Positions 23,379 to 37,606 of a stretch of 64,000 bases of DNA are shown one piece after another. The DNA is from Capsicum annuum (lineage: Eukaryota; Streptophyta; Magnoliopsida; Solanales; Solanaceae). The stretch is from positions 125,344 to 189,343 of the forward strand of contig NW_025860903.1 of NCBI RefSeq assembly GCF_002878395.1, read 5' to 3'. Positions within the stretch are counted from its first letter, which is position 1; each line of letters starts with the position of its first letter. A program made the position numbers and the translations under genes. The notes below the pieces were generated by a model. It made no database searches. It was not told the origin of the DNA and saw only the letters and a program-made list of their open reading frames with translations.

Positions 23379-26300
23379 AGGTTTTAAGCGTCCTAAGGTG
23401 TCTATGAAGCCGTGTCTAGTAGAGTTTTGCGAAATAGTACATCGACGTTCATACTTTTCTTTGAGAGGCCATTGGACATTAAAGAAATTCCTCATTTTTT
23501 TCTTACTCTAGATCGTTCTATAAAGTTGTTCTCTCAAAAATTTCTGTCGATTCGTTTGTTACCCCAAAATTCTCCATTTGTGAATTATCCTTGAGATAAC
23601 ATTATTAGTAAGTTCCAATTCATCCCACGATGATGCTCTCAGATTTACTATCAGTAACTTTAGAAGTCACACAAGGAGCTTGAGAGGAGCTCGCTAGTGT
23701 TATAAGTTCCTCAAGTTGAAAGTTATTTACTCATCCTCATGAGTCGTTTAGTTAAAATGACATAAGATATGTATTCATATTCCTCATTATTCCTTCAATA
23801 CAGATATATCTCATAAAAGGAGATAGTATGAACCTAGATTGCTGAATAGAGTTTGTATTCAAGAGATATTGAAACCTAGAGTGTTATAATTCATAAGTAG
23901 TAGAGCCTTCTTATAGTTGGAAGTATGGGTATAGAAGTTTAATGACAAGAAAGTTGGTTATGTCGATTGATTGAATGTATATAGATGAACTTTTGTATAC
24001 GATTGAGTTAGTAGTGAGGTGGTATGTCATTATGTGTTCGTTTAGTAGATAGTAGAGAAGGAGTTATTAGTTAAGGTGAATGATTGTTTGCTTGAAGTAT
24101 GAATGGAGTTATTGATGGTACTTATTTTGTTAAAAAAACATTGGCTATTAATGAAAGTATTTGATGGTTTAGTATCGTTAATTTAGGCTTCCCTTGAGGT
24201 TGGAAAAAGGACTTTAGTTGAAACTTATAGAGTTATGAAAGAAATTTGGGTGTATAGATGGGTGAATAGTACTGATGTGTAGAGGGAGGATGTGCTAATG
24301 GATTATAATAAGATAGGCCATTCGATCGTGATCAATTATTGTTATTATAAGGTTCTAATGGAATAGTGTTTCTTGATGTCTTATTTTATAGCTTCCAAAT
24401 TAGAATAGTAGAGGTTGGGTTATTAATCATGCCTAGTACTAAACACTACGTTTGAATAGTAGATTATCATCAAGGTGGAAATAATGATTGCCCGGTTAGT
24501 GATTCCAGTTATATGGAAGTGATCGAGTAAGCTTGAGATAATGTATGCAATAGTATAAGTTTATTTATTCGCAATTGAGTATGATGTTGTAGGTATGATG
24601 TAGAGGTATACCCAACTTTATATAGGGATTGAATTACTTTCTAAGATTATTAAGTGTTACATGTGCTTAGATAGTGCCTGTGAGTTTCTAAGTGTGAATA
24701 AGGCTCGTCATATAGTATATGGTATTCTTGATGGCTATGTTAAAGAGTTACGGATATATGATGCTGAATCTTTTGTTATGATTTTAGTTAGTGAGGCGAA
24801 TTATACGTTTAGTGAGGCAGGTTTATTTGTTGAGTTAATAGAGTGTAAGTTTGTGATGATGATTAGTGAAGCTAAAAGAAGTTAAGGGTGGTATGTATTA
24901 AGAGAGTGTCCAGGAATAATGTTATTAATATCTATATATAGTTTCATTAGGTAAGTGAGCATTCATGTGTAGACCATTAGAGCAGAGAAGGTATAGTTCT
25001 GTCTCGAGGATATGGAGTAGACCTATACGCTTAGAATGTTAGCTTTGATCTAAGGGGGAGATCATAGAGTGAAGAACCAAATCAAGTTTTGAGAATTAGA
25101 CTATGATGCATGTCAATAAGAGTTGTGATGAGATGGTGATCCCTTCTTACTTTAGAGTATTCCTTTGGTTTCAGTCATTATCATAGCATATTCATTTCTT
25201 GCGTGATAGATCTATGCCAAAGGCTAATGCTTATACACTTCATGCGTATTCACATTCATTCTTAGCATCTGATAAGTAAGTAACTACTTTACTCTGTGAT
25301 TCGAGTCATCCCTCATAAATTATGAAGTCCTGTCTTATGTTGAATAGCTTATGATAAGTATGAATTTATGTTTCAGAGTATGCTCAGTTCTCATAACTTA
25401 TGATAATAGTTAAATTCACATTATATCATGTATGTCCTCATTTTAGATCTCATTAATGTATTCATGCCTTTGACATTCTATTCCTTATGTGTTAGCCCTT
25501 TAGTGACCAATTCATATGTTAAGATAATGGTGATGTTAATGGATAGGTAAAGGTTTAGACGATAGGGAGTTTATGACCCTCATTAAGAAAGATTATTTAT
25601 TCTAAGGCTAAAGGGTGAAAGAATATTGGGGTAAATCTTTGGTATATGTCATAGTTAGTTGAGAATCCTAGGTATGACTTCTTAAGAATAGTGGAAGAAA
25701 ATTGTTACTGATTGAGATTTAGAAAATATGAGAAGTATGCCTTATGGGTGTTTGCCTTGTAGTTCATATGTGGTTATAAGGATAAACATGAATGTCATGT
25801 TTGGACATAAGTAAATGAATGCAATTGCGCTAGTGAATCGATAGTGAGAGCTCTAAGCTAGTTATTAAAATGTTAAGGCATGTTTTGCTTAGGGTGAGAG
25901 CTCCAAAAGAGACATAGAAGATTGAATCATATGGTTTAGACTAGTATTATGGTGTGGCATGTTGTACCTTGTTATTTTTAGTTAGGCTTGATCATAGCTC
26001 AAGAATTTAGTTCAGTTTAAACTTTAGTAGGTGGATTTATCAATGCCTATGTAAGAATTATACGTTGAATTAAATGAGTATGGTATTTAATGGGAATAGT
26101 ATAATTGAAGGAGTATTTGAGAAGTGTTGCTAAGCTTGAAAGTAAGAAGTTGCATTGCCTAAGGCCTGGTAATTCTATCATAACTTATGATTTCTATGTC
26201 TATGTTCCATGCTTTAGAGATGTATCAATGTTGTGATTCCTTATTCAGATGTGTTGTTCAGATCATGCCAAAAATTCTTTTCTCCCTAATATTATTAGAA

Positions 26301-26656
26301 GTTCTTAGAAGAGTGTTGAAGAAATACTCCATTTGAGTATGAGTAGTCAGTATGATCCAGTCCATATAGCCTGTAATCTAGTTTAGCAATCAAACAGATA
26401 AGCTCCTATAGATTTCCAACTTTCCAGTTAGTCTTACTACCAAAAGTTTCACGAGTGAGGCAATTCCATGAGTTAAGATATTCGTATTCATCCAAATTAC
26501 TAATTCAGATCAGTTCATGCATCATACATAAGTTTCAGATTTAGATATTAAGTCATGATTCAGTTCGTAAGTGTTCCGAACCTCTTCTCAGTCTTTCCTT
26601 AATATTTCGCCAAGTCAGTATCATTTGAGGGACGAACTATCCCAAGGGGGAGATGT

Positions 26657-26950
26657 TGTAATACCCCTGAGTTTTCATGTACTAAATCTCTAAACTTTTC
26701 TTCACGAAAAAAGATCCAGCTTGAAGTAATGGGTACTTATAAATTTACTTTCTTATTTTTTTTCTCAGCCTTATAACCATTCTCATGTCATTGCATGTAT
26801 TCACAAAATCAGTTCAGTCATGTATCATGTTTCAGACTCAGTCATGTAATCATGATTTCAGTCATGCATGTTCAGTATATAATCTCAATTCTACAAATAT
26901 GCTCAGTTAACTGGTCTCAATCAAGTATGAATGTTCCCAAGGGCAGATAA
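26657..26950 (+). repeat. Second PPT and foreign LTR-start fragment within the LARD interior
   Basis: CCAAGGGGGAGATGT followed by TGTAATACCCC looks exactly like a polypurine tract plus LTR start, yet it lies 294 bp before the true LTR at 26951. A second tract (CCCAAGGGCAGATAA) precedes the true LTR. The same arrangement exists in copy 2 at 37312-37606. The interior therefore appears to have captured the start of another family's LTR before the family amplified. Confidence 0.75.
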
Positions 26951-29381
26951 TGTAACACTCCATATTTTTATACTAGAATTCTAATCGTCATTCCTACCTC
27001 TATAAACTCTAATACGGTGACTTACATTTAAATACATATGTCATGATCATTATCCTTGTGAGAATATTTCTTACGAGGTGAAAAATGTTTATAGGAAGCA
27101 CTTAGAGCAAAGTCGAGTTGAGAACACTTTTATCGATTGAGTTTGGGTAGTCGATCCTACAAGGGTAAACTATAAATGAATGTACCTCCCAAAATAAATT
27201 GATTCAGGTGTCCTACTATATTTCAAATAAAAAGTATTTGAGTCTTCTTTTCAATGCATTTGGTTTAACCTTAATCCGATATTAGAGTGGAAAGTAATGC
27301 TCATTTTACTTCAGCATGTCCGTCTGTCAACAAGGTGACGACTTGTGGTGATAAGCGGTCAACTAAGTGACGACTTATCAGGCAAGTCATCAGCCTTAAC
27401 CAGAAAGTTATCAAATTCAGCTACAAAGTGGCGATTTGAGGTGATAAGTCATCAACTAAGTGAGGACTTATCAACCAAGTCGTCACCCATAACCGTCTCA
27501 GCTACAAAAGTGATCGCTTGGGTTGATAAGCCATCAAATAGTTGATATGTTATCAACTCAAGTCATCAACTAAAAATTTCAGCAATTCTTATTCATCTTT
27601 GTAGGGGTATTTTGGTCTTTTCCTTACCTCGAACCCTATCCCTTCCACAACTGAAAGCATCATAAGGCATTATTTTCCCTCATATTCAATTACTTAACAC
27701 ATTATTTCTTCTCCCACTCTTAAAAATAATAAGATTAGGGCTTTTTCCCAAGAACAAGAAACTCAAGCTTTCCTCCCCCAAGAATCCCAGAATTCAATTC
27801 TACTCTTCAAGAATAACCAAGAATCTAAATTCCCTAGTCCAAGAAGTTCAAGAAAGCTTTCAAGATCATCTCCAAGTCTTTCAAGGTCAAGATTTCTCCA
27901 TTAAATCAATTCTATTAAGGTATGTGGGGTCATGAACAAGGATATTGTTTCATCCTTATGCGCAAAACATGTTTTAAAGTTGAATTTACATGAATTTAAA
28001 TTTAGGGTTCATACCCAATTATCATTATTTGAAGTTTAAGAAGTTATAAATGATTTAAGTATTGAATTGCATATTTACTTTCACAATTTTATGGGTGTGA
28101 CTTGATTTCACATATTGAGAATTGAATTTCATTATCTTGACTAGAATTGTTAAAGTATTTCAAGATTATTAATGTTGAGCATGAAGTTTTTTGTTATTTG
28201 ACTTGATTTTAAACCATGGGTTATAAGCCCCAAATTTAAGTCTTGATATTTCAAGAAAGATGAAGTTTAAGCATTCTTAGATAAGCATGTATTTAGATTT
28301 TACGCAAGAAATTGATCTTTTAATCCCAAGCTAAGATTGTAATCCACAATTATTTATTTCATTCACAATTTAATAAAATATAAGCATAATTGGTTTTCAT
28401 TATAAACCCTTGTGCTATTTTAAGGTGGATTTCCTAAAGTCTGAGCAATATGGGAGTAGTATTTAACACCGAGTTGGGTATGACTCCAAAGGTCTCAAGC
28501 CTTAAAAATAGTACCCATCATTGGTTTAAGAGTTCCCATAGTGGGCTAAGTCAGTGATCACTTAAGATAAGGTTCTATTCTGATGACAAGGGTAGGACGA
28601 CTCTCCCTAATGTGGGTAAGACATTGGACTCCATGACAACTCACATGGTTTATGTCGGTTAGAAAAAACTCCTAATAGAAATAGTAAAAGTACAACTTTT
28701 AGAACTAAGTGTTATGACTCACACAGATTATATATGATTTATATACTCATGCATTATTATTTTGTAGTACATGTTTTATTCGAGCCAAGGTGAGTCTTTT
28801 ACACTTAACATGCATCCTTTGAAAGTTTTGTGCGAAGATTGAGTTATTTTTTTACTTATGTATTCACCCAAACATGCTCAGTACATTCCAAAAGTACTGA
28901 TCCACATATACGTCTATCTACTACATTGTCTTATAACGTAGGTGCCAATTGTATCCCAGATATCATCATCAAACAGTGTGCGAATTCCAGTCATCAGGTG
29001 ATGAGTCCTTTAGATTCGAGGGCTTAAGTCAATCATAGTATTGAGTAATATTTTGTTTTCTTTTTTTAATTTTATTGATTAAGGATAGTTGGGGGGTCAT
29101 GTCCCGACTACCTATAGTCAATAATAGTAGAAACTTCTTAAACAGATAGTAGAGTTGATGTATTTGATTCTAGTTTTGTTTTGTATAAGCAGAGTTGTAA
29201 TTATTTTAATATAGTTTGGTATTGATCATATTCAAAAAATATTTATCTTCTATATATTTCTTTAGGATTTATGTATTTTAAATCAGTTACTCGGGAGTTA
29301 TGCCAGTATAAGGGTTATCTTAGGATCACTTGTGGTCCGAAGCAATGTGTGATATCCAGGGGGTAGTCTCGAGGCATTACA
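26951..29381 (+). repeat. LARD-like LTR 2 (shared, middle)
   Basis: It runs from TGTAACACTCC to GGCATTACA, 2431 bp. A polypurine tract stands before it and a PBS-like site after it, so it serves as 3' LTR of copy 1 and 5' LTR of copy 2. It keeps the splice-donor-like AAG/GTATGT (27919/27920) and the hairpin (28879-28899). Confidence 0.9.
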
Positions 29382-29385
29382 AACT

Positions 29386-29398
29386 TGGTATTAGAGCC
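29386..29398 (+). other. Primer binding site, LTR 2 (one change)
   Basis: TGGTATTAGAGCC differs by one base from the site at 23366. Its position after the middle LTR supports the three-LTR tandem reading. Confidence 0.8.
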
Positions 29399-31481
29399 AG
29401 GTTTTAAGTGTCCTAGGGTGTCTATGAATCCGTGTCTAGTAGAGTCTTGACAAACAGTACAACGACGTTCATACTTTTCTTCGAGAGGCTATTGGACATT
29501 TAAGAAATTCCTCCTTTCTTTCTTACTCTAGATTGTACAGTAAACTTTTTCTCTCAAGGACTTCTGTCGATTCATTTGTTACTTAAAAATTCTCCGTCTG
29601 TGACTTATACTTGAGATAATATTAATAGTAAGTTCCAATTCCTCCCATGATGATGCTTTCAGATTTACTATCAGTAACTTCAGAAGTCACACAAGGGATT
29701 GAGAGAAGCTCGCTAGTGTTATAAGTTCCTCAAGTTGAAAGTTACTTCCTCATCCTCATAAGTCATTCAGTTAAGATGGAATAAGATATGTATTCAGATT
29801 CCTAATTATTCTTTCAATACAGATAGATCTCATAAGAGGAGATAATGTGAACCTAGATTGCTAATAGAGTTTGTATTCAAGATATATTTAAACCTAGAGT
29901 GTTATGATTCATAAGTAGTAGAACCTTCTTATAGTTGGAAGTATGGGTATAGAAGTACAGTGACAGGAAATTTGGTGATGTCAATTAATTGAATGTATAT
30001 AGATGAACTTTTACATTGGATTATGTTAGTAGTGAGGTGGTGTGTCATTATGTCTTAGCTTAGTGGAAGGTAGAGAAAGAGTTATTAGTTAAGGTGAATG
30101 GTTGTTTGCTTAAAGTATGAACAGAGTTATTGATGGTACTTCTTTTGTTAGAAAAGCATTGGATATTAATTAAAGTATTTGGTCCTTTTGTACAGTTAAT
30201 TTAGGCTTTCCTTGAGCTTACAAAAAGGAGTTTAGTTAAAACTTATAGCTATGAAAGAAATTTGGGTGTATAGATGGGTGAATAGTAGTAATGTGTAGGG
30301 AGAGGATGTGCTAATGGATTATAATAAGATAGGCCATTCGATCGTGATAAATTATTGTTATTATCAGGTTCTAATGGAATAGTATTTCTTGATATCTTAT
30401 TTTATAGCTTCCAAATGAGAATAGTATGTGAGGTTGGGTTATTAATCATGCCTAGCACTAAACATTACATTTGAATAGTAGATGATCATCAAGGTGGAAA
30501 TAATGATTGCTCGGTTAGTGATGCCAGTTATATGGAAGTGATCGAGTAGGCTTGAGATAATGTATGCAAGAGTATAAGTTTATTTATTATCAATTGAGTA
30601 TGATGTTATAGGTATGATGTAGAGGTGTTCCCAAAGTTATATGGGGATTGAATTACTTTCTAAGATTATTAAGTGTTACGTGTGCTTAGATAATGCCCGT
30701 GAGTTTCTAAGTGTAAATAAGGCTAGCCATATAGTATATAGTATTCTTGATGGCTATGTTAAGGAGTTACGGATAGATGATGCTGAGTCATTTGTTATTT
30801 AGTTAGTAAGGCGGATTATGTGTTTAGTGAGGTAGGTATGTTTGTTGAGTTAATAGAGTGTAAGTCTGTGATGATTATTATTGAAGCTAAAGGAAGTTAA
30901 GGGTCTTATGTATTGAGAGAGTGTCCAAGAATCAAGTTATTATTGTCTAGATATAGTTTATTCAGGGGAGTGAGCATTCATGTATAGACTGTTAGAGTAG
31001 AGAAGGTATAGCTCATTCTCAAGGATGTAGAGTAGGCCTATAAGCTTAGAATGTCATCTTTGATCTAAGGGGGAGATCATAGAGTGAAGAAACAAATCAC
31101 GTTTTGAGAATTAGATTATGATGCATGTCAATAAGAGTTGTGATGAGATGGTGATCCCTTCTTACTCTAGAGTATTCCTTGAATTTCAGTCATTATCACA
31201 CCATATTCATGTATTGCGTGATTGATATATGCCAAAGGCCAATGCTTATACACTTCATGCATATTTAAGTTCATTCTTAGCTTCTGATAAGTAAGTAACA
31301 ACTTTACTCTATGATTCGAGTCATCCCTTATAAATCTCTGAACTCCAATCTTATGTTGAATAGCTTATGATAAGTATGAACTTATGTTCCAGAGTATGGA
31401 CAGTTCTTAGAACTCATGATACTAGTGAAATTTGCGTTATATCATGTATGCTCTCAGTTTAGATCTCTTTAATCTATTCAT

Positions 31482-34400
31482 TGTAATACCCTAAACTTTC
31501 CTTAACCCTAAATTGTATCTCTATAAGATTAAGGAATGACTTTCAAAGTGAGTAGTGTTTAAATCATATAGAGTTTTACTAATTTAGACTTTTTATCATG
31601 TGGGAAATTGAATTATCTTTTCAACGATACCAATTTCGTCCAAATCCAGTATCAGGGTGAGAAGTTATGGCCATTTTACTGAGAGACCGTCCAGGTGCGA
31701 CGGGCAAGTTGATAGACCATTGAGCTTGTGACGGATCGTTGCTCAAGCCATTACAACTAAGCTATTTAACCCATTCACTGGCCAAGTGCTACAGTCGGGC
31801 CGACAGACCATCAAGCTAACGATGGACTGTCGCCCAAGCCGTCGCTACTAAGGCAGTGAGCCCCTATTTTTGTCCAAGTACAATGGTCAGACCGACGGAC
31901 CATCGCACGATCCGTAACTGATCCTATTCAGCATTTTAAAGCCATTTTTAAAAGGTCTTTTGGTCTTTTTCCACCCCTTTTAACACCTAGATATATCAAA
32001 AAGAAGCATAGAACTTCAGATTCTTTCATAGTATAAAAAAATAAGGTTTCTCCCTAAAGAGCAAGACCCAATTCCTTTTCCAAGATTTCACCATAGTTCT
32101 TGTAAATTGATTTAATAATAAAGGTCCCCAAGTCAAAAGGTTCAAGAACCCAGACTCAAGAGTACGAAAAAGAGTCTCAAGCAAGCTTATTCATGTATAA
32201 GTCATAATCGCAAGCTTGTTCATCTGCAAGTCATAATCTAAGGTATGTGGGGTTTGAACAAGGGTAACTCTTTCACCCTTGTTCCCAAAGGCTTATTTTA
32301 AATACAAAATTTCTTCAATTTATGAGATTGTCCATGAAATTGAAGTTAGGTTTTATACCCCTTTACTATTGTAAGCAAGATTTTGAGAGTTCCCATGGAT
32401 TAAGAGTTGAATTTTATGATTTTGTTTATATTTCTATGTCTATTGATGAATTTGCATCTTTTAAGATAATTTATGAGTAATTGCATTACCAAGCATGAAT
32501 TTTAAGATGTTTTGATATGAGACTGATGATTGGGTCAATAGATCCCATTTAAAGATTGTTGTTCAAGATTGTTTGTGCTATAAGCACCCCTTGGTTAGGT
32601 TATTTTCAGATTTCAAATAAAGATTTGACCCTTTTGGGTCTGAGCTAAGATAGAAGTCCACATTACTTATGAATTAAAGTCAAGAGAAGTATATTTGGTC
32701 TTTATTATAGACCCTTGAATTATTTTAAAGTGGATTTCCTAAAAGTTCTGAGCTTAAGTATGGGAGTAGTATTTAGCACCGAGTTGGGTATGATTCAAAG
32801 GTCTCATACCCCAGAACTATGTGCCCCGTAGGTTTTTGAGTTACCCCAAGTGGGTTAAGATAAGTGATCACTAAAGTTAAGGTTCTATTCCGATGGCAAG
32901 GGTAGAGCAACTCTCCCTAATATGAGCAAAACGTTGGACTCCATGTGGCTTAAATGGTTTATGTCGGTTAGAAGAAACTCCCAAAGAAGACCCCTACTCT
33001 AATTAAGATAAAAATTTATATGTTGAAAGTTTGATTTTGAGGTTCCCAAAGTCCTAAAATCTCTAAGTTTTAAAGAAGTCCCTTATTCTCCATAAGATAA
33101 AAGTATAAGTTTTAAAAGCTATTGTTTTTTTTAGATTTCTCTTTTTTACAAGTTTTGAGAATAAGATGGAGAATACATATTTTAGAACTAAGTGTAATGA
33201 CTCACTGGATTTGTACTATATGCTTCATTATACATGATTTATGAGATTCAGATTTCAGTTTTACTCAAGCTATGTGAGTCATTTATATCAGCATGCATGT
33301 TTCATAAAGAATGATAACATTGTTTACTTAAATGCATACACCCCCATATACTCTGTAATGCCCCGAAAATGGGTTCCAAAGTGACACACAGTGCTTGAGG
33401 CTACGAGTAGCCCCAAGCTAACCCTTTAAGCCATTTTCATTCAGTTCAACACGAATCAACGGGGTTTCTATAAATAACCCTCAAATATCAATAGAGTAAT
33501 CATCATCCAAGAATAAAAGAATTTCAGAAAGATAACAAAATACGACTTATTAGTCAACTCCCAACATCTATACTAGTCTGACAAGCCTCTAAGAAAATCA
33601 ATAAAACCAGCGAGCCATTGAGACATGCCCCAACTGACTCATACTCAGTCATCAAATGTAAACAATTTCGTGAAACCAACATCAGACATCACGTCCTTGG
33701 AACATGAGGACTCACCATGATAGAGGATGTAGAACAGCATGCCCGAAGAATCACTGTCGAACCTAGAACTGAGCACCTGAACCTATATTCCGAGAAAATG
33801 CAGCCCACATCCGAAGATGTGGGTCAGTACCATGGAAAGGAATCGAGTATATGGGGGTGTATGCAATTGTATAAATATCATCATCATAAATATTTATAAG
33901 AAATATGCAGGATATATGAAAGACTCACATAGCCCGAAGAAAATCATTATAATCATGAGAGGATGAAATAAGTACAACAACACATGTGAGTCATCATATA
34001 ATTTTTCAATCACTTTTAGTTCATCAAGAATATCAATTCTCATAATGTAAATATCATTTAAATTTTTTGAAAGAATAACTTTAACAATTACACTTTCAAA
34101 TCACTTCACCATTCACCATAGACACAAGGAAACACACACACACTGGGAGATCCTATAACTGACATAAACCATGTGAGCTACATGGAGTCCAACGTACAAC
34201 CTACGTTGGGGAAAGCCGTCCTATCCTTGCCATCGGAGTAGGACTATGATATGAAATCCACACAAACTAGTGATCACTATTAAATCAGCCTCAGGCTCAC
34301 TCTTACGGGGGCACGTAGTTTTAGGGAAGTAAGGTTGCTTTATACCTCCCACAAGGGTTTCTCCCTCAAGAGCAAGACCCAATTCCTTTTCAAAGATTCC

Positions 34401-36108
34401 ACCATAGTTCTTGTAAATTGATTTAAGAATCAAGGTCCCCAAGTCGAAATCTTCAAGAACCCTCACTCAAGAGTATGAAAAAAGTCTCAAGTAAGCTTGT
34501 TCATCTATAAGTCAAAATCTAAGGTATGTAGGGTTTGAACAAGAGTAACTATTTCACCCTTGTGCCCAAAGGCTTATTTTAAATACAAAATTTCTACAAT
34601 TTAGGAGATTGTCCATGAAATTGAAGTTAGGGTTTATAAACCTTTACTATTGTTTGCAAGATTTTGAGAGTTCCCATGGTTTAAGAGTTGAATTTCATGA
34701 TTTTGTTTATATTTCTCTCTCTATTGATGAAATTTATAGATTTTAAGATAATTTATGAGTAATTGTATTACCAAGTATGAATTTTAAGATGTTTTGATAT
34801 GAGACTGATGATTGGGTCAATAGACCCCATTTAAAGATTGTTGTTTAAGATTGTTTGTGCTATAAACACCCCTTGGTTAGGTTATTTTCAGATTTCAAAT
34901 AAAGATTTGATCCTTTTGGGTCTGAGCTAAGATAGAAGTCCACATTACTTATGAATTAAAGTCAAGAGAAGTATATTTGGTCTTTATTATAGACCCTTGA
35001 ATTATTTTAAAGTGGATTTCCTAAAAGTTCTGAGCTTAAGTATGGGAGTAGTATTTACAGCCGAGTTGGGTATGATTCAAAGGTCTCATGCCCCAGAACT
35101 ACGTACCCTCATAGATTTCTGAGTTATCCCAAGTGGGTTAAGATAAATGATTACTAAATTTAAGGTTCTATTCTGATAGCAAGGGTAGAGCAGCTCTCCC
35201 CAACGTGGGCAAGACGTTGGACTCCATGTGGCTCACATGGTTTATGTCAGTTAGAAAAAAACTGCCAAAGCAGTCCCCTACTCTAATTAAGATAAAAGTT
35301 TATATATTGAAAGTTTGATTTTGAGGTTCCCAAAGTCCTAAAATCTCTTAGTTTTAAAGAAGTCCATTATTCTCCATAAAATAAAAGTATAAGTTTTGAA
35401 AGCTATTATTTTTTTTAGATTTCTCTTGTTTACAAGTTTTGAGAATAAGATGGAGAATACAGATGTTAGAACTAAGTGTAATGGCTTACTAGATTTGTAC
35501 TATATGCTTCATTATACATGATTTAAGAGATTCAGATTTTAGTTTTACTCAAGCTATGTGAGTTATTCATATCAGCATGCATGTTTTTATAAAGAATGAT
35601 AACATTGTTTACTTAAATGCATACACCCCCATATACTCAGTACATTCTCAAAGTACTGATTCACATATACGTTTGTGTGCTAAATTATCTCATAATGTAG
35701 GTTCAGGTGCTCAGTCTCAGCAGTAACAGTGATTCCTGAGTACCTTTGTCTACATTCCGCAGCTGGTGAGTCCTAATGGTTCGAGGACCTATTGCTCAGA
35801 TTTTAAGTTGTTATTGTTTTTAGTTTAGTCGAGTCAGTTGGGGGTCTGTCCCAATGACTCTCAAGTTCTTCATTAGTAGAGGCTTGTCAGACTAGATTAT
35901 CAGTACATTTAGACTTTTAGTATTTTGACTGTTCAGACAAGTATTTCTTCATATTCCATTATGATTTTGATATGACGGTACCATTGTTTTGCTTTATTCA
36001 TCTCAAAGTAAGTTTTATATGTAGTAGCAGGTTCAAAAGGGTTAGCTTAGGTTACTTATATCTTTAAGCACCGTGTGATGTTCTGGGATAAGATTTCGAT
36101 GCGTTACA
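31482..36108 (+). mobile_element. Nested, rearranged LTR element inside the LARD interior
   Basis: The insertion runs from TGTAATACCC to GCGTTACA and is flanked by TCAT (31478-31481, 36109-36112). It breaks a sequence that is continuous in copy 1 near 25481. It consists of a left LTR copy lacking its 3' end (31482-33353), an inverted fragment of a related LTR (33354 to about 34350), and a second copy of the first LTR lacking its 5' ~560 bases (about 34351-36108). No coding interior remains. Splice-donor-like AAG/GTATGT occurs in both copies (32242/32243, 34523/34524). Confidence 0.8.
33354..34350 (-). repeat. Inverted LTR fragment between two partial LTR copies
   Basis: It starts with TGTAATGCCCC, the reverse complement of an LTR end of GGGGCATTACA type. 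It continues through landmarks of the middle LTR region in reverse (for example CATGTGAGCTACATGGAGTCC). The right join to the forward copy is near 34350, where AAGGGTTTCTCCCT resumes. Confidence 0.75.
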
Positions 36109-37606
36109 TCATGCCTTTGACATTCTATTCCTTAGGTATTAGTTAAGTGTTAAAAGTTATGTATAGTATGCTTTCGTGCTACAAGTCCTTATGCGTTAGA
36201 CCTTTAGTGACCTATTCTTATGTTAAGATAGTGGTGATGATAATGGATAAGCAATGATTTAGATGAGAGGGAGTTGATAACCCTCATTAAGAAAGATTAT
36301 TTATGCTAAGGCTAAAGGGTGAGGGATTATTGGGGTAAATCTTTGGTATATGTCATAGTTAGTTGAGAATCCTAGGTATGTTTTCTTAAGAATAGTGCAA
36401 GGAAGTTGTTATCGATTGAGGTTTAGAGAATATAAGAAGTATGCCTTATAGGTGTTTGCCTTGATGTTCATATGTTGTTATAAAGATAGGCTTGAATGTC
36501 ATGTTTGGATATAAGTAGATGAATGTAATATGTGCTAGTGAATCCATAGTAAGAGTTTTGAGTTAGTCATTGAAGTGGTAAGGTATGTTATGCTTAGGGT
36601 GTGAGGCCTAAAAGTGACATAGAAGATTGAATCATTTGGTTTAGAATAGAATTATGGTGTGGCATGTTGTACCTTGTGATTTTGAGTTAGGCTTGATCAT
36701 AGCGAGAGAATTTAGTTTAGTTTAGACTTTAGTAGGTGGATTTATCAATGCCTATGTAAGAATTATAAGTTGAATCAAATGAGTATGGTATTTTAGGGGA
36801 ATAATATAGTTGAGGGAGTGTTTGAGAAGTGTTTCTAAGCTTGAAAGTAAGAAGTTGTATTGCCTATGGACTAGTAATTCTATCCTAGCTTATGATTTTT
36901 ATGTCTATGTTTCATGCTTTAGAGTTGTATCAATGTTTTTATTTCTTATTCAGATGTTTTGTTCAGATCATGCCAAAAATTCTTTGCTCCCTAATATTAT
37001 TAGAATTTCTTAGAAGAGTATTGAAGAACTACTCCATTTGAGTATGAGTAGTCAGTATGATCCAGTCCATATAGCCTGCAATCTAGTTTAGCAATCAAAC
37101 AGATAAGCACCTATAGATTTCCAGCTTTCCATTTAGTATTACTACCCAAAGTCTTACAACTAAGGCAATTCCATGAGGTAAGATGTTCGCATTCATGCAA
37201 ATTACAAATTCAGCTTAGTTTCGTAAGTGTTATGAACCACATCTCAATCTTTCCATAGTATTTCAGCCAAGTCAGTATCATTTGAGGGACGATCTATCCC
37301 AAGGGAGATGTTGTAATACCCTTAAGTTTTCATGTACTAAATCTCTCAACTTTTCTTCACTAAATAAGATCCAGCTTGAAGTAATAGGTACTCATAAGTT
37401 TACTCTCTTATTTATTTTCTTAGCCTTATAACCATTCTCATGTCATTGCATGTATTCACAAAATCAATTCAGTCATGTATCATGTTTCAGACTTCGTCAT
37501 GTATTTATGTTTCTAGTCATGTATTTTCAGTATATAATCTTAGTTCTCCCAGTATGCTCAGTTAATCGGTCTCATTCGAGGACGAATGTTCCCAAGGGGG
37601 AGATAA

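Larger units (their letters stand above)
23362..26950 (+). mobile_element. LARD-like internal region, copy 1
   Basis: About 3.6 kb with no gag or pol similarity. The same sequence recurs in 29382-31481 plus 36109-37606. Open frames differ between copies: the 74-residue frame at 24661-24885 is broken by an indel near 30795 in copy 2, so it is not a maintained gene. A strong splice-acceptor-like site (pyrimidine run then TACTCTAG) at 23511 is kept at 29531. The copy ends with an unusual double polypurine tract (see 26657-26950). Confidence 0.75.
29382..37606 (+). mobile_element. LARD-like internal region, copy 2, interrupted
   Basis: The segments 29382-31481 and 36109-37606 together repeat copy 1 almost from end to end. 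The interruption is a separate LTR-derived insertion flanked by TCAT. The copy ends in CCCAAGGGGGAGATAA before LTR 3. Confidence 0.8.

Noticed and set aside
24661..24885. 74-residue open frame in LARD copy 1 as a possible gene
   Set aside because: The matching place in copy 2 (about 30661-30890) has an indel that breaks the frame, so it is not under coding constraint.
36810..37013. 67-residue open frame in LARD copy 2
   Set aside because: It lies in the conserved non-coding interior, has no known domain, and the corresponding stretch of copy 1 (about 26110-26310) is not presented as the same open frame.
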